Of a stretch of 64,000 nucleotides of DNA, positions 21,310-28,344 are shown in pieces (position 1 is the first letter of the stretch; each line of letters opens with the position of its first letter). The position numbers and the translations under genes were made by a program. The stretch is from Pseudomonas beijingensis (lineage in GTDB: Bacteria > Pseudomonadota > Gammaproteobacteria > Pseudomonadales > Pseudomonadaceae): positions 2,298,001 to 2,362,000 of the forward strand of contig NZ_CP117425.1 in the NCBI RefSeq assembly GCF_030687295.1. The letters run 5' to 3'. The notes beneath the pieces are model-generated. The model searched no databases, was not told the DNA's origin, and saw only the letters and a list, made by a program, of their open reading frames with translations.

Positions 21310-21738
21310 ATGAAAAAATTGTTCAGCATGTTGATCGCAGCCGTTCTGGCTACCCAGGCCATCCAAGCCATTGCCGAAACCTCACCTGTCGGCTCCTGGC
21401 AATTCGCTTACTACCACGTTCCGGGCGGTGGTTTTTATGCCAACCAAACGATCTGCTTCAAAGCGGACAATACCTGGTACTCAAGCTCGCAGGCTGGCTG
21501 GAAGGGCGCATGGTTCCAGGACGGCGATGATCTCCAATGGAATGGGAGTGTGCCAATGCCAGGGGCAGGGAGTGCCAACAATCTCGCGACCATTGCCATG
21601 GGTAAATTGGTGGTTGCTGGCTCGATGTCGGGTAACTACGCGGAATGGGCAGCACCCAGTACGCTGCCGCTGTCGTGGGACAGGCACTACACCTACACCA
21701 TGACTTACAAAGGCGCGACCTGCGCTGCTCCGAAGTGA
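21310..21738 (+). CDS. Small exported protein of unknown function (cargo module 1, second gene)
   Basis: 142 residues with a Sec signal (MKKLFSMLIAAVLATQAIQA, cleavage after AIA near 22). The mature part, about 120 residues, has repeated aromatic motifs GSWQFAYY, NTWYSSSQAGWKGAWF and LPLSWDRHYTYTMTYKG, and two Cys (ICFKAD; ATCAAPK) that could pair. The pattern suggests a small beta-barrel. It follows the previous gene by 29 bases with an AAAGGAAG ribosome site and so is probably in the same transcript. No family recognised. The two may be partners. Confidence 0.75.
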   Translation: MKKLFSMLIAAVLATQAIQAIAETSPVGSWQFAYYHVPGGGFYANQTICFKADNTWYSSSQAGWKGAWFQDGDDLQWNGSVPMPGAGSANNLATIAMGKLVVAGSMSGNYAEWAAPSTLPLSWDRHYTYTMTYKGATCAAPK

Positions 21739-21788
21739 CGCCAACCCTGTTCCATTAAAGGCATGTCGAAAGATCAGGCGTATTACTG

Positions 21789-21813
21789 AAAAGCCTGGGC
21801 AACCGGGCTTTTT
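21789..21813 (+). terminator. Terminator after cargo module 1
   Basis: AAAAGCC-TGGGCAACC-GGGCTTTTT hairpin; its flanks copy those of the terminator at 19747-19775. Confidence 0.78.
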
Positions 21814-21836
21814 GGAATGCCTGTGCAAGGCACTTC

Positions 21837-21982
21837 AAACCGCCGCCAATGGGAGGGCTTTCAATGCTGAAGGATTTCAGATGCGGTCACTGCAAGAGAC
21901 TTCTGGCCCGCATGGGCGAGAACACCGAACTCCAGATCAAATGTGCCCGATGCGGGACGTTGAATCATGTGAAGGCCGCGAG
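21837..21982 (+). repeat. Com-gene direct repeat, copy 2
   Basis: Nearly identical to 20406-20556; differences are a handful of substitutions and a one-base indel. Confidence 0.9.
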
Positions 21983-22052
21983 CCTCGAGTTATCGCCTTT
22001 GAGCGGCATGGATGCGGAATTCTCCGCGATAGCTCATTTGACTTATAGGTAA
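21864..22052 (+). CDS. Com-like zinc-finger regulator 2
   Basis: A 62-residue protein, the same length as Mu Com. The first 40 or so residues match Com-like 1 apart from one or two changes (KCARC for KCSRC), then the sequence diverges after HVKA because of a one-base shift. It ends four bases before the bacteriocin start, so translation of the two is probably coupled. The CxxC...CxxC finger is intact. Role by analogy: translational activator of the downstream bacteriocin gene. Confidence 0.8.
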   Translation: MLKDFRCGHCKRLLARMGENTELQIKCARCGTLNHVKAASLELSPLSGMDAEFSAIAHLTYR

Positions 22053-22056
22053 TCAT

Positions 22057-22887
22057 ATGGCTGGACGTACACGTATCCCCTTTCAAGGTAGCGGCACTTC
22101 CGTTCTTCCCGCCTACCAAACAATGACTGCAGGACAGTTCCTTCTCTCGCCGAACGGCCGCTTTAAGCTGCTGCTTCAGGCCGATGGGAATTTAGTATTG
22201 CAGGATAATGGCACGGTAGTGTGGGTGGCCAACGAGAAACAGCCCTACAGCTCAACGGTCCCACTGCGTTACCAGGTGCCGCCGCAGCTTTACGTTCAAT
22301 ATGGCGCATTCCTGGATGATCCTATCCGTAAGCGCACCTGGCTGACCGATAACAGCACCTTCACCAGTGACGATCAGTGGAACCGAACTCATATGGTGCT
22401 CCAGGATGACGGGAATATCGTCCTGATCGACTCGGTAGCAATCTGGAATGGCACGCCGTCTATTCCGCTGATGCCAGGTGCTAATGCGTCGGTAATTTTC
22501 TCAAGCCCCGTCGAGTTGGCACCCGGGATTCCGTATTTTTCTGGTGATGGTGCCTTGATATTCCAAGGGGACGGTAACGTAGTGAACTACGGTCCGAACT
22601 GGAGTGTGCGATGGTCCAGTTACACCCAAAACAAGGGAGCCGTGAAGGCTGTATTCCAAGCTGATGGGAATTTCGTGGTCTACGCCGCGAACGACAAACC
22701 CCTCTGGAACTCCGGCACGGATGGACATCCGGGCGCGGTACTTCGTTTACAACCAAATGGCGGCCTGGCCGTAATCAAGGATACGCCTGTTTGGGCGCGG
22801 TTCGGCTTCCAACCAACCTACCGCCCGATCCGCTTGTTCGATCCAAATTCTTTCAGGACGTTCGATATCTGGACGTGGAAGATTTGA
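22057..22887 (+). CDS. llpA: LlpA-type lectin-like bacteriocin (tandem B-lectin domains)
   Basis: A 276-residue protein, the length of LlpA/putidacin-type L-bacteriocins, with two monocot-mannose-binding-lectin domains. Sugar-site motifs QxDxNxVxY appear as QADGNLVLQ (41-49), QDDGNIVLI (116-124), QGDGNVVNY (170-178) and QADGNFVVY (201-209). Only the two in the C-terminal domain keep the final Tyr, as in known LlpA proteins where that domain binds the D-rhamnose of target LPS. No signal peptide and a short C-terminal extension, both typical. Such proteins kill related pseudomonads through the outer-membrane assembly protein BamA. It lies in the tailocin cluster, as for one llpA gene of P. protegens Pf-5. 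Confidence 0.92.
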   Translation: MAGRTRIPFQGSGTSVLPAYQTMTAGQFLLSPNGRFKLLLQADGNLVLQDNGTVVWVANEKQPYSSTVPLRYQVPPQLYVQYGAFLDDPIRKRTWLTDNSTFTSDDQWNRTHMVLQDDGNIVLIDSVAIWNGTPSIPLMPGANASVIFSSPVELAPGIPYFSGDGALIFQGDGNVVNYGPNWSVRWSSYTQNKGAVKAVFQADGNFVVYAANDKPLWNSGTDGHPGAVLRLQPNGGLAVIKDTPVWARFGFQPTYRPIRLFDPNSFRTFDIWTWKI

Positions 22888-22965
22888 TAGCTAAAGCGCG
22901 TTTGGAGTGATGCCCAAGCGGGTACGAACGGGGTCTTCCCCGGGATACCTACTCGATACCAATCG

Positions 22966-22993
22966 GAGCCCCGCCATGATGCGGGGCTTTTTC
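22966..22993 (+). terminator. Terminator of the bacteriocin gene
   Basis: GAGCCCCGC-CATGAT-GCGGGGCTTTTTC hairpin, 79 bases after the stop. Confidence 0.88.
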
Positions 22994-23097
22994 ATATCTC
23001 AAATGACTTGGCGCAACCGTCGGAAAATTCTGACGGAGAGATGCCAGGGAAACATCTTGGTTCCTACACAATTATCAATCCCCCCAGGAAGCCTGAC

Positions 23098-23448
23098 ATG
23101 ACAAACGAGCAACAAGCGTTGCTGGACATGCCGATCTGGCTGGTCATCGTGCTCGCCCTGGTGGGCGGGGTGTCCGGCGAGATGTGGCGCGCCGACAAGG
23201 AGGGCGCCCGTGGCTGGTCGTTATTGCGGCGCCTGGCCTTGCGCTCCGGTGCCTGCGTGGTCTGCGGCGTATCGGCAACCATGCTTTTGTACGCCCTCGG
23301 CATGTCGATCTGGAGCGCTTGCGCCCTGGGTTGCCTGACTGCCATGGCCGGTGCCGATGTGGCGATCGGTCTTTACGAGCGCTGGGTCGCCAAGCGGATC
23401 GGCGTTTGCGAAGCCCCTCCGCCGGACGTTCCTCCCGACCAGCCGTGA
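23098..23448 (+). CDS. Tailocin holin
   Basis: 116 residues. After a short N-terminus (MTNEQQALLDMP) come hydrophobic stretches at about 13-25 (IWLVIVLALVGGV), 48-70 (SGACVVCGVSATMLLYALGMSIW) and 72-88. A charged tail ends in a Pro-rich segment. This fits a small phage holin that makes holes in the inner membrane to release endolysin. It is the first gene of the structural operon, as in R-type pyocin clusters. Its 5' end is duplicated upstream at 20323-20406. Confidence 0.82.
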   Translation: MTNEQQALLDMPIWLVIVLALVGGVSGEMWRADKEGARGWSLLRRLALRSGACVVCGVSATMLLYALGMSIWSACALGCLTAMAGADVAIGLYERWVAKRIGVCEAPPPDVPPDQP

Positions 23449-23484
23449 ACCCACATCGCTGATCCCTACACAAGGAGGCGATCA

Positions 23485-23997
23485 ATGCCCGTCCTTATCG
23501 AAAAACCGTCGCAGCTGTTCTTCGCCATTGCCCAGACGCTGCGCACCACTTACCCCACTTTGAAAATCGGCAGCCCCCAGGACTTCGATGGCACCGACGA
23601 TCAACCCTGGGTGCTGATTGCCCTTGAGCGTGATGGGCCCGGCCACCGTGCCAACGACGGGCGTATCGCCCATGTCCTGACGGTTTCCCTGCAAGTGGTC
23701 ATGGCTGTTCCGGGCTGGGATGCCTGCGACTTGGCCGCTGAGCTGAAACACCTGGTTGTGGACAATCGCTGGGGTCTGTCGGGCGATCAATGCGACCTGC
23801 CCACGGAGCTCGACGGCCTGCCGTCCACGTTCATCAACCCGGCACGGCAATACACCGCCTGGACCCTTTCCTTCAACCAAACCCTGTACCTCGGCCCGAC
23901 ACTGCTGGAGGACCCACTGGGTATCCCGAAGTTTGCCCGCACCTGGGAAGTGTCGAACATCGACGACCCGGACCAATACACCGCACTCGAGGGGTGA
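23485..23997 (+). CDS. Conserved tailocin protein (candidate tail terminator/completion protein)
   Basis: A 170-residue soluble protein (begins MPVLIEKPSQLFFAIAQTL), preceded by AAGGAGG seven bases from the ATG. It is in the position of the unnamed gene before gpV in R-pyocin clusters (PA0615 type). Length and position would fit a tail terminator or completion factor, but no motif proves it. The stop is three bases before the baseplate V gene. Confidence 0.6.
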   Translation: MPVLIEKPSQLFFAIAQTLRTTYPTLKIGSPQDFDGTDDQPWVLIALERDGPGHRANDGRIAHVLTVSLQVVMAVPGWDACDLAAELKHLVVDNRWGLSGDQCDLPTELDGLPSTFINPARQYTAWTLSFNQTLYLGPTLLEDPLGIPKFARTWEVSNIDDPDQYTALEG

Positions 23998-24000
23998 GCC

Positions 24001-24612
24001 ATGTTTGATGCGCTGTTACGGATGCATCTGGGGCCGATCATCGAGCGTCTGGCGCAGATGGAAACCGAGCTGGAAGACATGCATCGGCGGGCGGAGAGTT
24101 TCTGCCGCATCGGCGTTTGCCAGGAAGTCGACGCGGCCAGCAACACCTGCAAAGTCAGCCATGGCGGACTGCTGACCCCAGCGATCCGTTTTTTCAACCC
24201 GAGCGCCGGCGCCCAGAGCGAGTCGCGGATTCCGTCCGTGGGCGAGCAGTGCCTGTTGCTGAACCACGGCGGCGGCGAGAGCGGCGGGCAGGCGGTGGCG
24301 TTGTTCGGCCTCAACGGCGGCCAGTTCCCGCCCGTCTCGACCCAGGCCTCGCTGACGCGTCGCCTCTATCAGGACGGTACGGAAAACGGCTACGACCACG
24401 CCAGCCATGTCCTGCACTGGCAAAACGGCCCGGCGGCGTTCAGCGGTTCCCGTGAAGCCCTCCAACTGAGCATCGGCCCGTCGCAGTTGGCGATGACACC
24501 CGAGGCCATCGAATTGAAAGTCGGCGCCGTCGGCATTCGGCTCGACGCCTCCGGTGTGCACCTGAGCGGCCCGGTGGTGGATCACCAGGGACGCGTCATC
24601 AGTACCGCATAA
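24001..24612 (+). CDS. Baseplate assembly protein V (central spike)
   Basis: 203 residues. An N-terminal helix (MFDALLRMHLGPIIERLAQMETELEDMHRR) precedes an OB-fold-like part with VDAASNTCKVSHGGLLTPAIRFFN, and the C-terminus has short beta-helix repeats (LQLSIGPSQLAMTPEAIELKVG, ASGVHLSGPVV). This is the layout of P2 gpV, the membrane-piercing spike at the tube tip. Start directly after the previous gene; baseplate W follows after 11 bases. Confidence 0.88.
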   Translation: MFDALLRMHLGPIIERLAQMETELEDMHRRAESFCRIGVCQEVDAASNTCKVSHGGLLTPAIRFFNPSAGAQSESRIPSVGEQCLLLNHGGGESGGQAVALFGLNGGQFPPVSTQASLTRRLYQDGTENGYDHASHVLHWQNGPAAFSGSREALQLSIGPSQLAMTPEAIELKVGAVGIRLDASGVHLSGPVVDHQGRVISTA

Positions 24613-24623
24613 GAGATTTCCTC

Positions 24624-24956
24624 ATGATTGGAATCGATCGAAATACCGGCGCCACGGTCGACGACTGGCTGCAGTTCGTGCAGCGCGCCACCCGTGCATT
24701 GACCACGCCGTTGGGCACTCGCCAGAAGCGCCCGTTGTATGGCTGCGCCCTCACGCAGTTGCTGGGGCAGAACCTCGGCGACGACCTGCTGATCCTTGCC
24801 CAGAGCCACGCGGCCCAAGCGTTCTACAACCCGGACAACGGCATCGATGATTTCGAGCCGCAGGTCATTGTCGCCAGTCGGCACGGCGCCGGATTGTTGC
24901 TGCGTTTCGCTGGCACCTGGAAGAACCGCAAACAGACTTTCGAGGTGGTGACATGA
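24624..24956 (+). CDS. Baseplate wedge protein W (gp25-like)
   Basis: 110 residues of the gpW/gp25 lysozyme-like fold family, starting MIGIDRNTGATVDDWLQFVQ and containing LTTPLGTRQKRPLYG, the conserved gp25 segment. It forms part of the baseplate wedge. The stop overlaps the gpJ start (ATGA). Confidence 0.9.
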   Translation: MIGIDRNTGATVDDWLQFVQRATRALTTPLGTRQKRPLYGCALTQLLGQNLGDDLLILAQSHAAQAFYNPDNGIDDFEPQVIVASRHGAGLLLRFAGTWKNRKQTFEVVT

Positions 24957-25948
24957 GCATGTTGATACCCGGCCAGAACCAACTGGCCGAACCGACCATC
25001 GTCACCGTCGAAGCCTTCGAGGACTTGCTCGCAGAGTTCAAGACCTTCGTGGTCGAATACGTCGCCGCACGCTCTCCCGGTAGCGCCACCAAGTTGCTGG
25101 ACAGCCTCGAAAACGAAAGCGAACTGCTGACCCTGGCCCTCGAGGCATTCTGTGTCCGGCTGCAAACCCACGAACGCAAATACAACGCCCGCATCAAGCA
25201 GATGTTGGCGTGGTGGGCCACGGGCACCAACCTCGACGCTCGCCTCGCGGACATGGGCCTTGAGCGTCAGTTGCTCGACCCGGGCGACCCGGCGGCCTTC
25301 CCGCCCATTCCCCCGGTCTATGAGAGCGATGATGATGCCCGGTTGCGTTATTACCTGGCGCCCCATGCTCCGGCGGCCGGCTCGCGCATGCAGTATCGGC
25401 GGGAGATTTTTACATTGGGGGAACGGCCGGTGGTGAAGGTGGATAGCACCGCATCCGGTGTCGTGACAGTGACCTACACCTTTGACCCTGACGGTTTTGC
25501 CGCTCAAATCAAGGACGGCAATGCCCGCCGTACCGCGCCTGGCGAGGTGATGGTGACGGTGCTGTCTCGTGAAGGCGATGGCAGGCCCTCTGCACAGTTG
25601 CTCGAAGGTGTTCGTCGACATTTCGCCCGTCCCGATGTCCGGCCGGAAACCGATCTGGTGACGGTGCAGGGCGCGCAGATAAAACCCTACAAGATTCGGG
25701 TCATCGCCAGGATCAACAGTGGTCCTGATTCAGGACTGACCCGCGCAGCGGCACAGCAGCAATTGCAAGGCTATGCCAATACATGTCATCGGTTGGAAGG
25801 CCGGGTGGATCCTAGTTGGATCGATTACACCCTCCATTCGGCCGGAGCGGTGCAACTTGAGATTCTCGAGCCGCTGGAGCCCATCGTGACCAGCGCTTTC
25901 GAAGCGCCCTATTGCACGACGGTAGACGTGGAGGTGCTCACGCTATGA
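24953..25948 (+). CDS. Baseplate wedge protein J
   Basis: 331 residues matching P2 gpJ: VAARSPGSATKLLDSLENESELL, RYYLAPHAPAAGSRMQYRREIFTLG and a later VTVTYTF...VTVLSREGDGRPS segment. gpJ joins gpW and gpI in the wedge. Overlapping start and stop codons with both neighbours show a compact operon. Confidence 0.9.
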   Translation: MSMLIPGQNQLAEPTIVTVEAFEDLLAEFKTFVVEYVAARSPGSATKLLDSLENESELLTLALEAFCVRLQTHERKYNARIKQMLAWWATGTNLDARLADMGLERQLLDPGDPAAFPPIPPVYESDDDARLRYYLAPHAPAAGSRMQYRREIFTLGERPVVKVDSTASGVVTVTYTFDPDGFAAQIKDGNARRTAPGEVMVTVLSREGDGRPSAQLLEGVRRHFARPDVRPETDLVTVQGAQIKPYKIRVIARINSGPDSGLTRAAAQQQLQGYANTCHRLEGRVDPSWIDYTLHSAGAVQLEILEPLEPIVTSAFEAPYCTTVDVEVLTL

Positions 25949-26589
25949 GTGATTTCGCTGTGTTGCCGAGTCTGCTGCCGGCCAACAGTTCACCCCTGGA
26001 AAGGGCACTGGATCTGGGTTTCACCAAGCTGCTCGATCGCGTTCAGCCGCCGTTCCCCGAATTGATGAACCCGAGTGAGACGCCGTCCGCATTCTTGCCT
26101 TATCTGGCGGCGGATCGGGGCGTCAGTGAGTGGAATGCGGGAGCCAGTGAACTGGAAAAACGCCTGACCGTTTCATTGTCCTGGCAGATCCAGCGCCAGG
26201 CGGGCACCCGTCAAGCCTTGAACCACGCCGTTGAATCACTGGGGTTCACGCCTCACGTCACCGCTTGGTACGAGCAGCAACCTCGTGCCCACCCTTACAC
26301 CTTTGATGTACAGGCGATCATTGGCCAGGACTGGTCCAGTGGCGATCACAATCGCTTGATTCAGCGGATCAATGCAGCCAAGAGCGAGCGCGACCAGGCC
26401 ACCATCACCCTCGTGCATCAAACCCGCGGTGGCCTGGCAGCGGCGGCAGTTTTGCACGGGCCGCTGACTGACGGTGAGCTGTTTTTGTGCGGGGCACTGC
26501 CGCTACTCGATCTCGGTGCGCGGCTTATCGGCATTGGGATTTCCCAACGCTACACCATTAACGATTACGACCTCAGGGCGCAGTCATGA
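25945..26589 (+). CDS. Tail protein I (baseplate)
   Basis: 214 residues from ATG 25945 (ATGA overlap with gpJ). It has LLPANSSPLERALDLGF and FLPYLAADRGVSEWNAG, then a Lys/Arg-rich DWSSGDHNRLIQRINAAKSERD segment, all typical of P2-like gpI. The extra upstream codons of the open frame lie in gpJ and are not used. gpI connects the wedge to the tail fibres. Confidence 0.9.
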   Translation: MSDFAVLPSLLPANSSPLERALDLGFTKLLDRVQPPFPELMNPSETPSAFLPYLAADRGVSEWNAGASELEKRLTVSLSWQIQRQAGTRQALNHAVESLGFTPHVTAWYEQQPRAHPYTFDVQAIIGQDWSSGDHNRLIQRINAAKSERDQATITLVHQTRGGLAAAAVLHGPLTDGELFLCGALPLLDLGARLIGIGISQRYTINDYDLRAQS

Positions 26590-27116
26590 CAGAAGACATT
26601 ACGCGCTTGGTTCGCTTCACTTCCGCCGGCCTGGCCGAAGTGTTGCAGGCAAAGAACCAAGGCTTGAAAGGTGAGATCACTCACATCGGTGCCGGCACCG
26701 CCCGCTACGATCCCAATGGATCGGAAACGGCGCTTCGCAATGAGCGACAGCGTGTGCCAATCGTGGATTACGAAGACCTGGACCCAGGGCAGCTGAGAAT
26801 GGCCGCTTTGTTTGAGGGGCCGGATGAATATGAGATTGGCGAGTTCGGTTTCTATCTTTCCACCGGCACGCTGCTGGCGGTGTATTCGGTGGCTGGAAAG
26901 CTGCTGACCTACAAAGCGGCTGCAGCACGAGTCTTGCAAAAGTTCACGCTGGATATTTCACCGTTGCCGGCGCAAAGCGTCACGGTGGTGGTCGGGTCCG
27001 ACAACCTGAACATTCTATTGAGTGAAGAAATCGCCACGTTGGCTACCGCCAATATCGACAACATGGCGCGGCACGTGGGCCTGATGTTTCGAGTGATAGC
27101 GCTCGAAGCCAAATAA
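26586..27116 (+). CDS. Tail fibre attachment protein (DUF3751/tail-collar type)
   Basis: 176 residues, matching the N-terminal attachment part of phage tail fibres: TRLVRFTSAGLAEVLQAKNQGLKGEITHIGAGTARYDPNG, then FEGPDEYEIGEFGFYLSTGTLLAVYS. It stops just after the collar-like region and is followed by a separate short receptor-binding gene, so the fibre seems to be split in two proteins. The start overlaps the gpI stop. Confidence 0.82.
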   Translation: MTEDITRLVRFTSAGLAEVLQAKNQGLKGEITHIGAGTARYDPNGSETALRNERQRVPIVDYEDLDPGQLRMAALFEGPDEYEIGEFGFYLSTGTLLAVYSVAGKLLTYKAAAARVLQKFTLDISPLPAQSVTVVVGSDNLNILLSEEIATLATANIDNMARHVGLMFRVIALEAK

Positions 27117-27140
27117 TCAAATAGCACAAGGAACCTGAAT

Positions 27141-27761
27141 GTGAGTCTGGAAACCACTATCGCGTCGCTGGTATCGGCGGCCAATAATTTGACCACGGTG
27201 GTCAATGGAAAAATCGGCAGTATCAACACAACCATGGCCACGGCTTTGACACAGTTCAATGAGTGGCGAAGCCAGAAGGATGTGGAAGGGGATCCAAGCG
27301 CCCTTGGCACGATTCGTCGCAATATCCTGCAGGGACACGTATACGGAACTGGCGGCGTCTATGGCGCAACAGCACAGGGGGATTTTGTTTCCACCAACCT
27401 GGGTGCCAGTTCAAATGTGTACATGCATTTCAAAGTGCCGCTTAACATCAATGTCAATTCGGAGATGTTCTGGTTCAACATCAAGGGCTACAGCTACGGC
27501 ACAGCCAAAATAATCGACGAAACGCTGGTGGGGTATTCCTATCAGCCCACTCGGGTCCTGCAAAGCGTTTCGACCTTTGGGAATATGGCCCCTGCTGTCT
27601 ATGCCGACACAAACGGTAATGTCGTCATGCGAATTCTGATTCCCAACGTTTATTACACCACCGTGCGTATCGACACCATGCGCGTGGGCAATGGTCGGCT
27701 ATTCAATCTTGGGGATTTGACCACCAAGTTGTCGCTGGCCGAAACCGTTGTTTTCAGCTAA
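27141..27761 (+). CDS. Short tail fibre / receptor-binding protein
   Basis: 206 residues from GTG 27141, nine bases after AAGGAA. The N-terminus is a short coiled coil (TIASLVSAANNLTTVVNGKIGSINTT), followed by a Gly/Asn/Tyr-rich beta-strand part (VYGTGGVYGATAQGDFVS, YVSFTVG-like strands). It lies between the fibre attachment protein and its assembly chaperone. It probably decides which strains are killed. It is short for a complete fibre. No named family recognised. Confidence 0.72.
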   Translation: MSLETTIASLVSAANNLTTVVNGKIGSINTTMATALTQFNEWRSQKDVEGDPSALGTIRRNILQGHVYGTGGVYGATAQGDFVSTNLGASSNVYMHFKVPLNINVNSEMFWFNIKGYSYGTAKIIDETLVGYSYQPTRVLQSVSTFGNMAPAVYADTNGNVVMRILIPNVYYTTVRIDTMRVGNGRLFNLGDLTTKLSLAETVVFS

Positions 27762-27770
27762 GGAATGAAC

Positions 27771-28028
27771 ATGTCTGATCTGTCCAACAATGACACACCC
27801 GAAATTCCACTTGCCGTACCGTCGCGTGAAATCGAATGGGCCGCCATCCGCACGCGTCGCAACCAACTTCTGCGAGACACGGATTTCACCCAACTACCGG
27901 ACTTCCCAGCAACAGAAACTCAGCTTGCCGAGATCAAGGCTTATCGCCAGGCCTTGCGAGATATCCCCGAAACGGATGCGGAGCCGTCCAGGCTGCTCTG
28001 GCCTGTACTGCCAGATTTCATCAAGTAG
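27771..28028 (+). CDS. Phage tail assembly chaperone-type protein
   Basis: 85 residues with the motif WAAIRTRRNQLLRDTDFTQLPDFP and the helix YRQALRDIPETDAEPS, typical of the Phage_tail_APC family that follows fibre genes. ATG 27771 is preferred over 27765 because the AAGGA site is too close to the latter. It is expected to assist folding or attachment of the fibre. Confidence 0.82.
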   Translation: MSDLSNNDTPEIPLAVPSREIEWAAIRTRRNQLLRDTDFTQLPDFPATETQLAEIKAYRQALRDIPETDAEPSRLLWPVLPDFIK

Positions 28029-28034
28029 ACCACG

Positions 28035-28086
28035 ACCGCGAGAGCGGTTTTTTTTCGCCCGCAATAAGCCCCGTGACGGGGCTTTT
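28035..28086 (+). terminator. Two adjacent terminators after the fibre genes
   Basis: ACCGC-GAGA-GCGGT with a T8 tract (28035-28055), then AAGCCCC-GTGA-CGGGGCTTTT (28066-28086). The sheath genes beyond therefore need read-through or their own promoter. Confidence 0.85.
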
Positions 28087-28114
28087 GTGTTTTTCGCGTC
28101 TGGAGAACCCGTAG

Positions 28115-28342
28115 ATGCCCATTCGTAAGCAATACACCGTGCTGCTGCCATTTCCTGCCGGCGGCGGCCACTGGTCGAGCATCGGCCAGAAGCTCGAACT
28201 GCTGGATGTCGAGGCTAATGCCTTGCGCAGCGCCGGTCGCCTCGAGCTGACCAGCGTCCTGGAGGCGCACAAACAGGCTGTCGACACGCAAGCCATCCCA
28301 ACCCAACCGGCCAAAAAGGCCACCACCAAAAAGGCTGAATAA
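28115..28342 (+). CDS. Small tailocin-associated protein before the sheath
   Basis: 75 residues starting MPIRKQYTVLLPFPAGGGHW with a Lys/Ala-rich end (KKATTKKAE). It lies two bases before the sheath gene, the place where Mu-like phages carry a small DUF2635-type protein. I do not recognise a function. The basic tail suggests a nucleic-acid or protein contact, but this is guesswork. Confidence 0.65.
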   Translation: MPIRKQYTVLLPFPAGGGHWSSIGQKLELLDVEANALRSAGRLELTSVLEAHKQAVDTQAIPTQPAKKATTKKAE

Positions 28343-28344
28343 CC

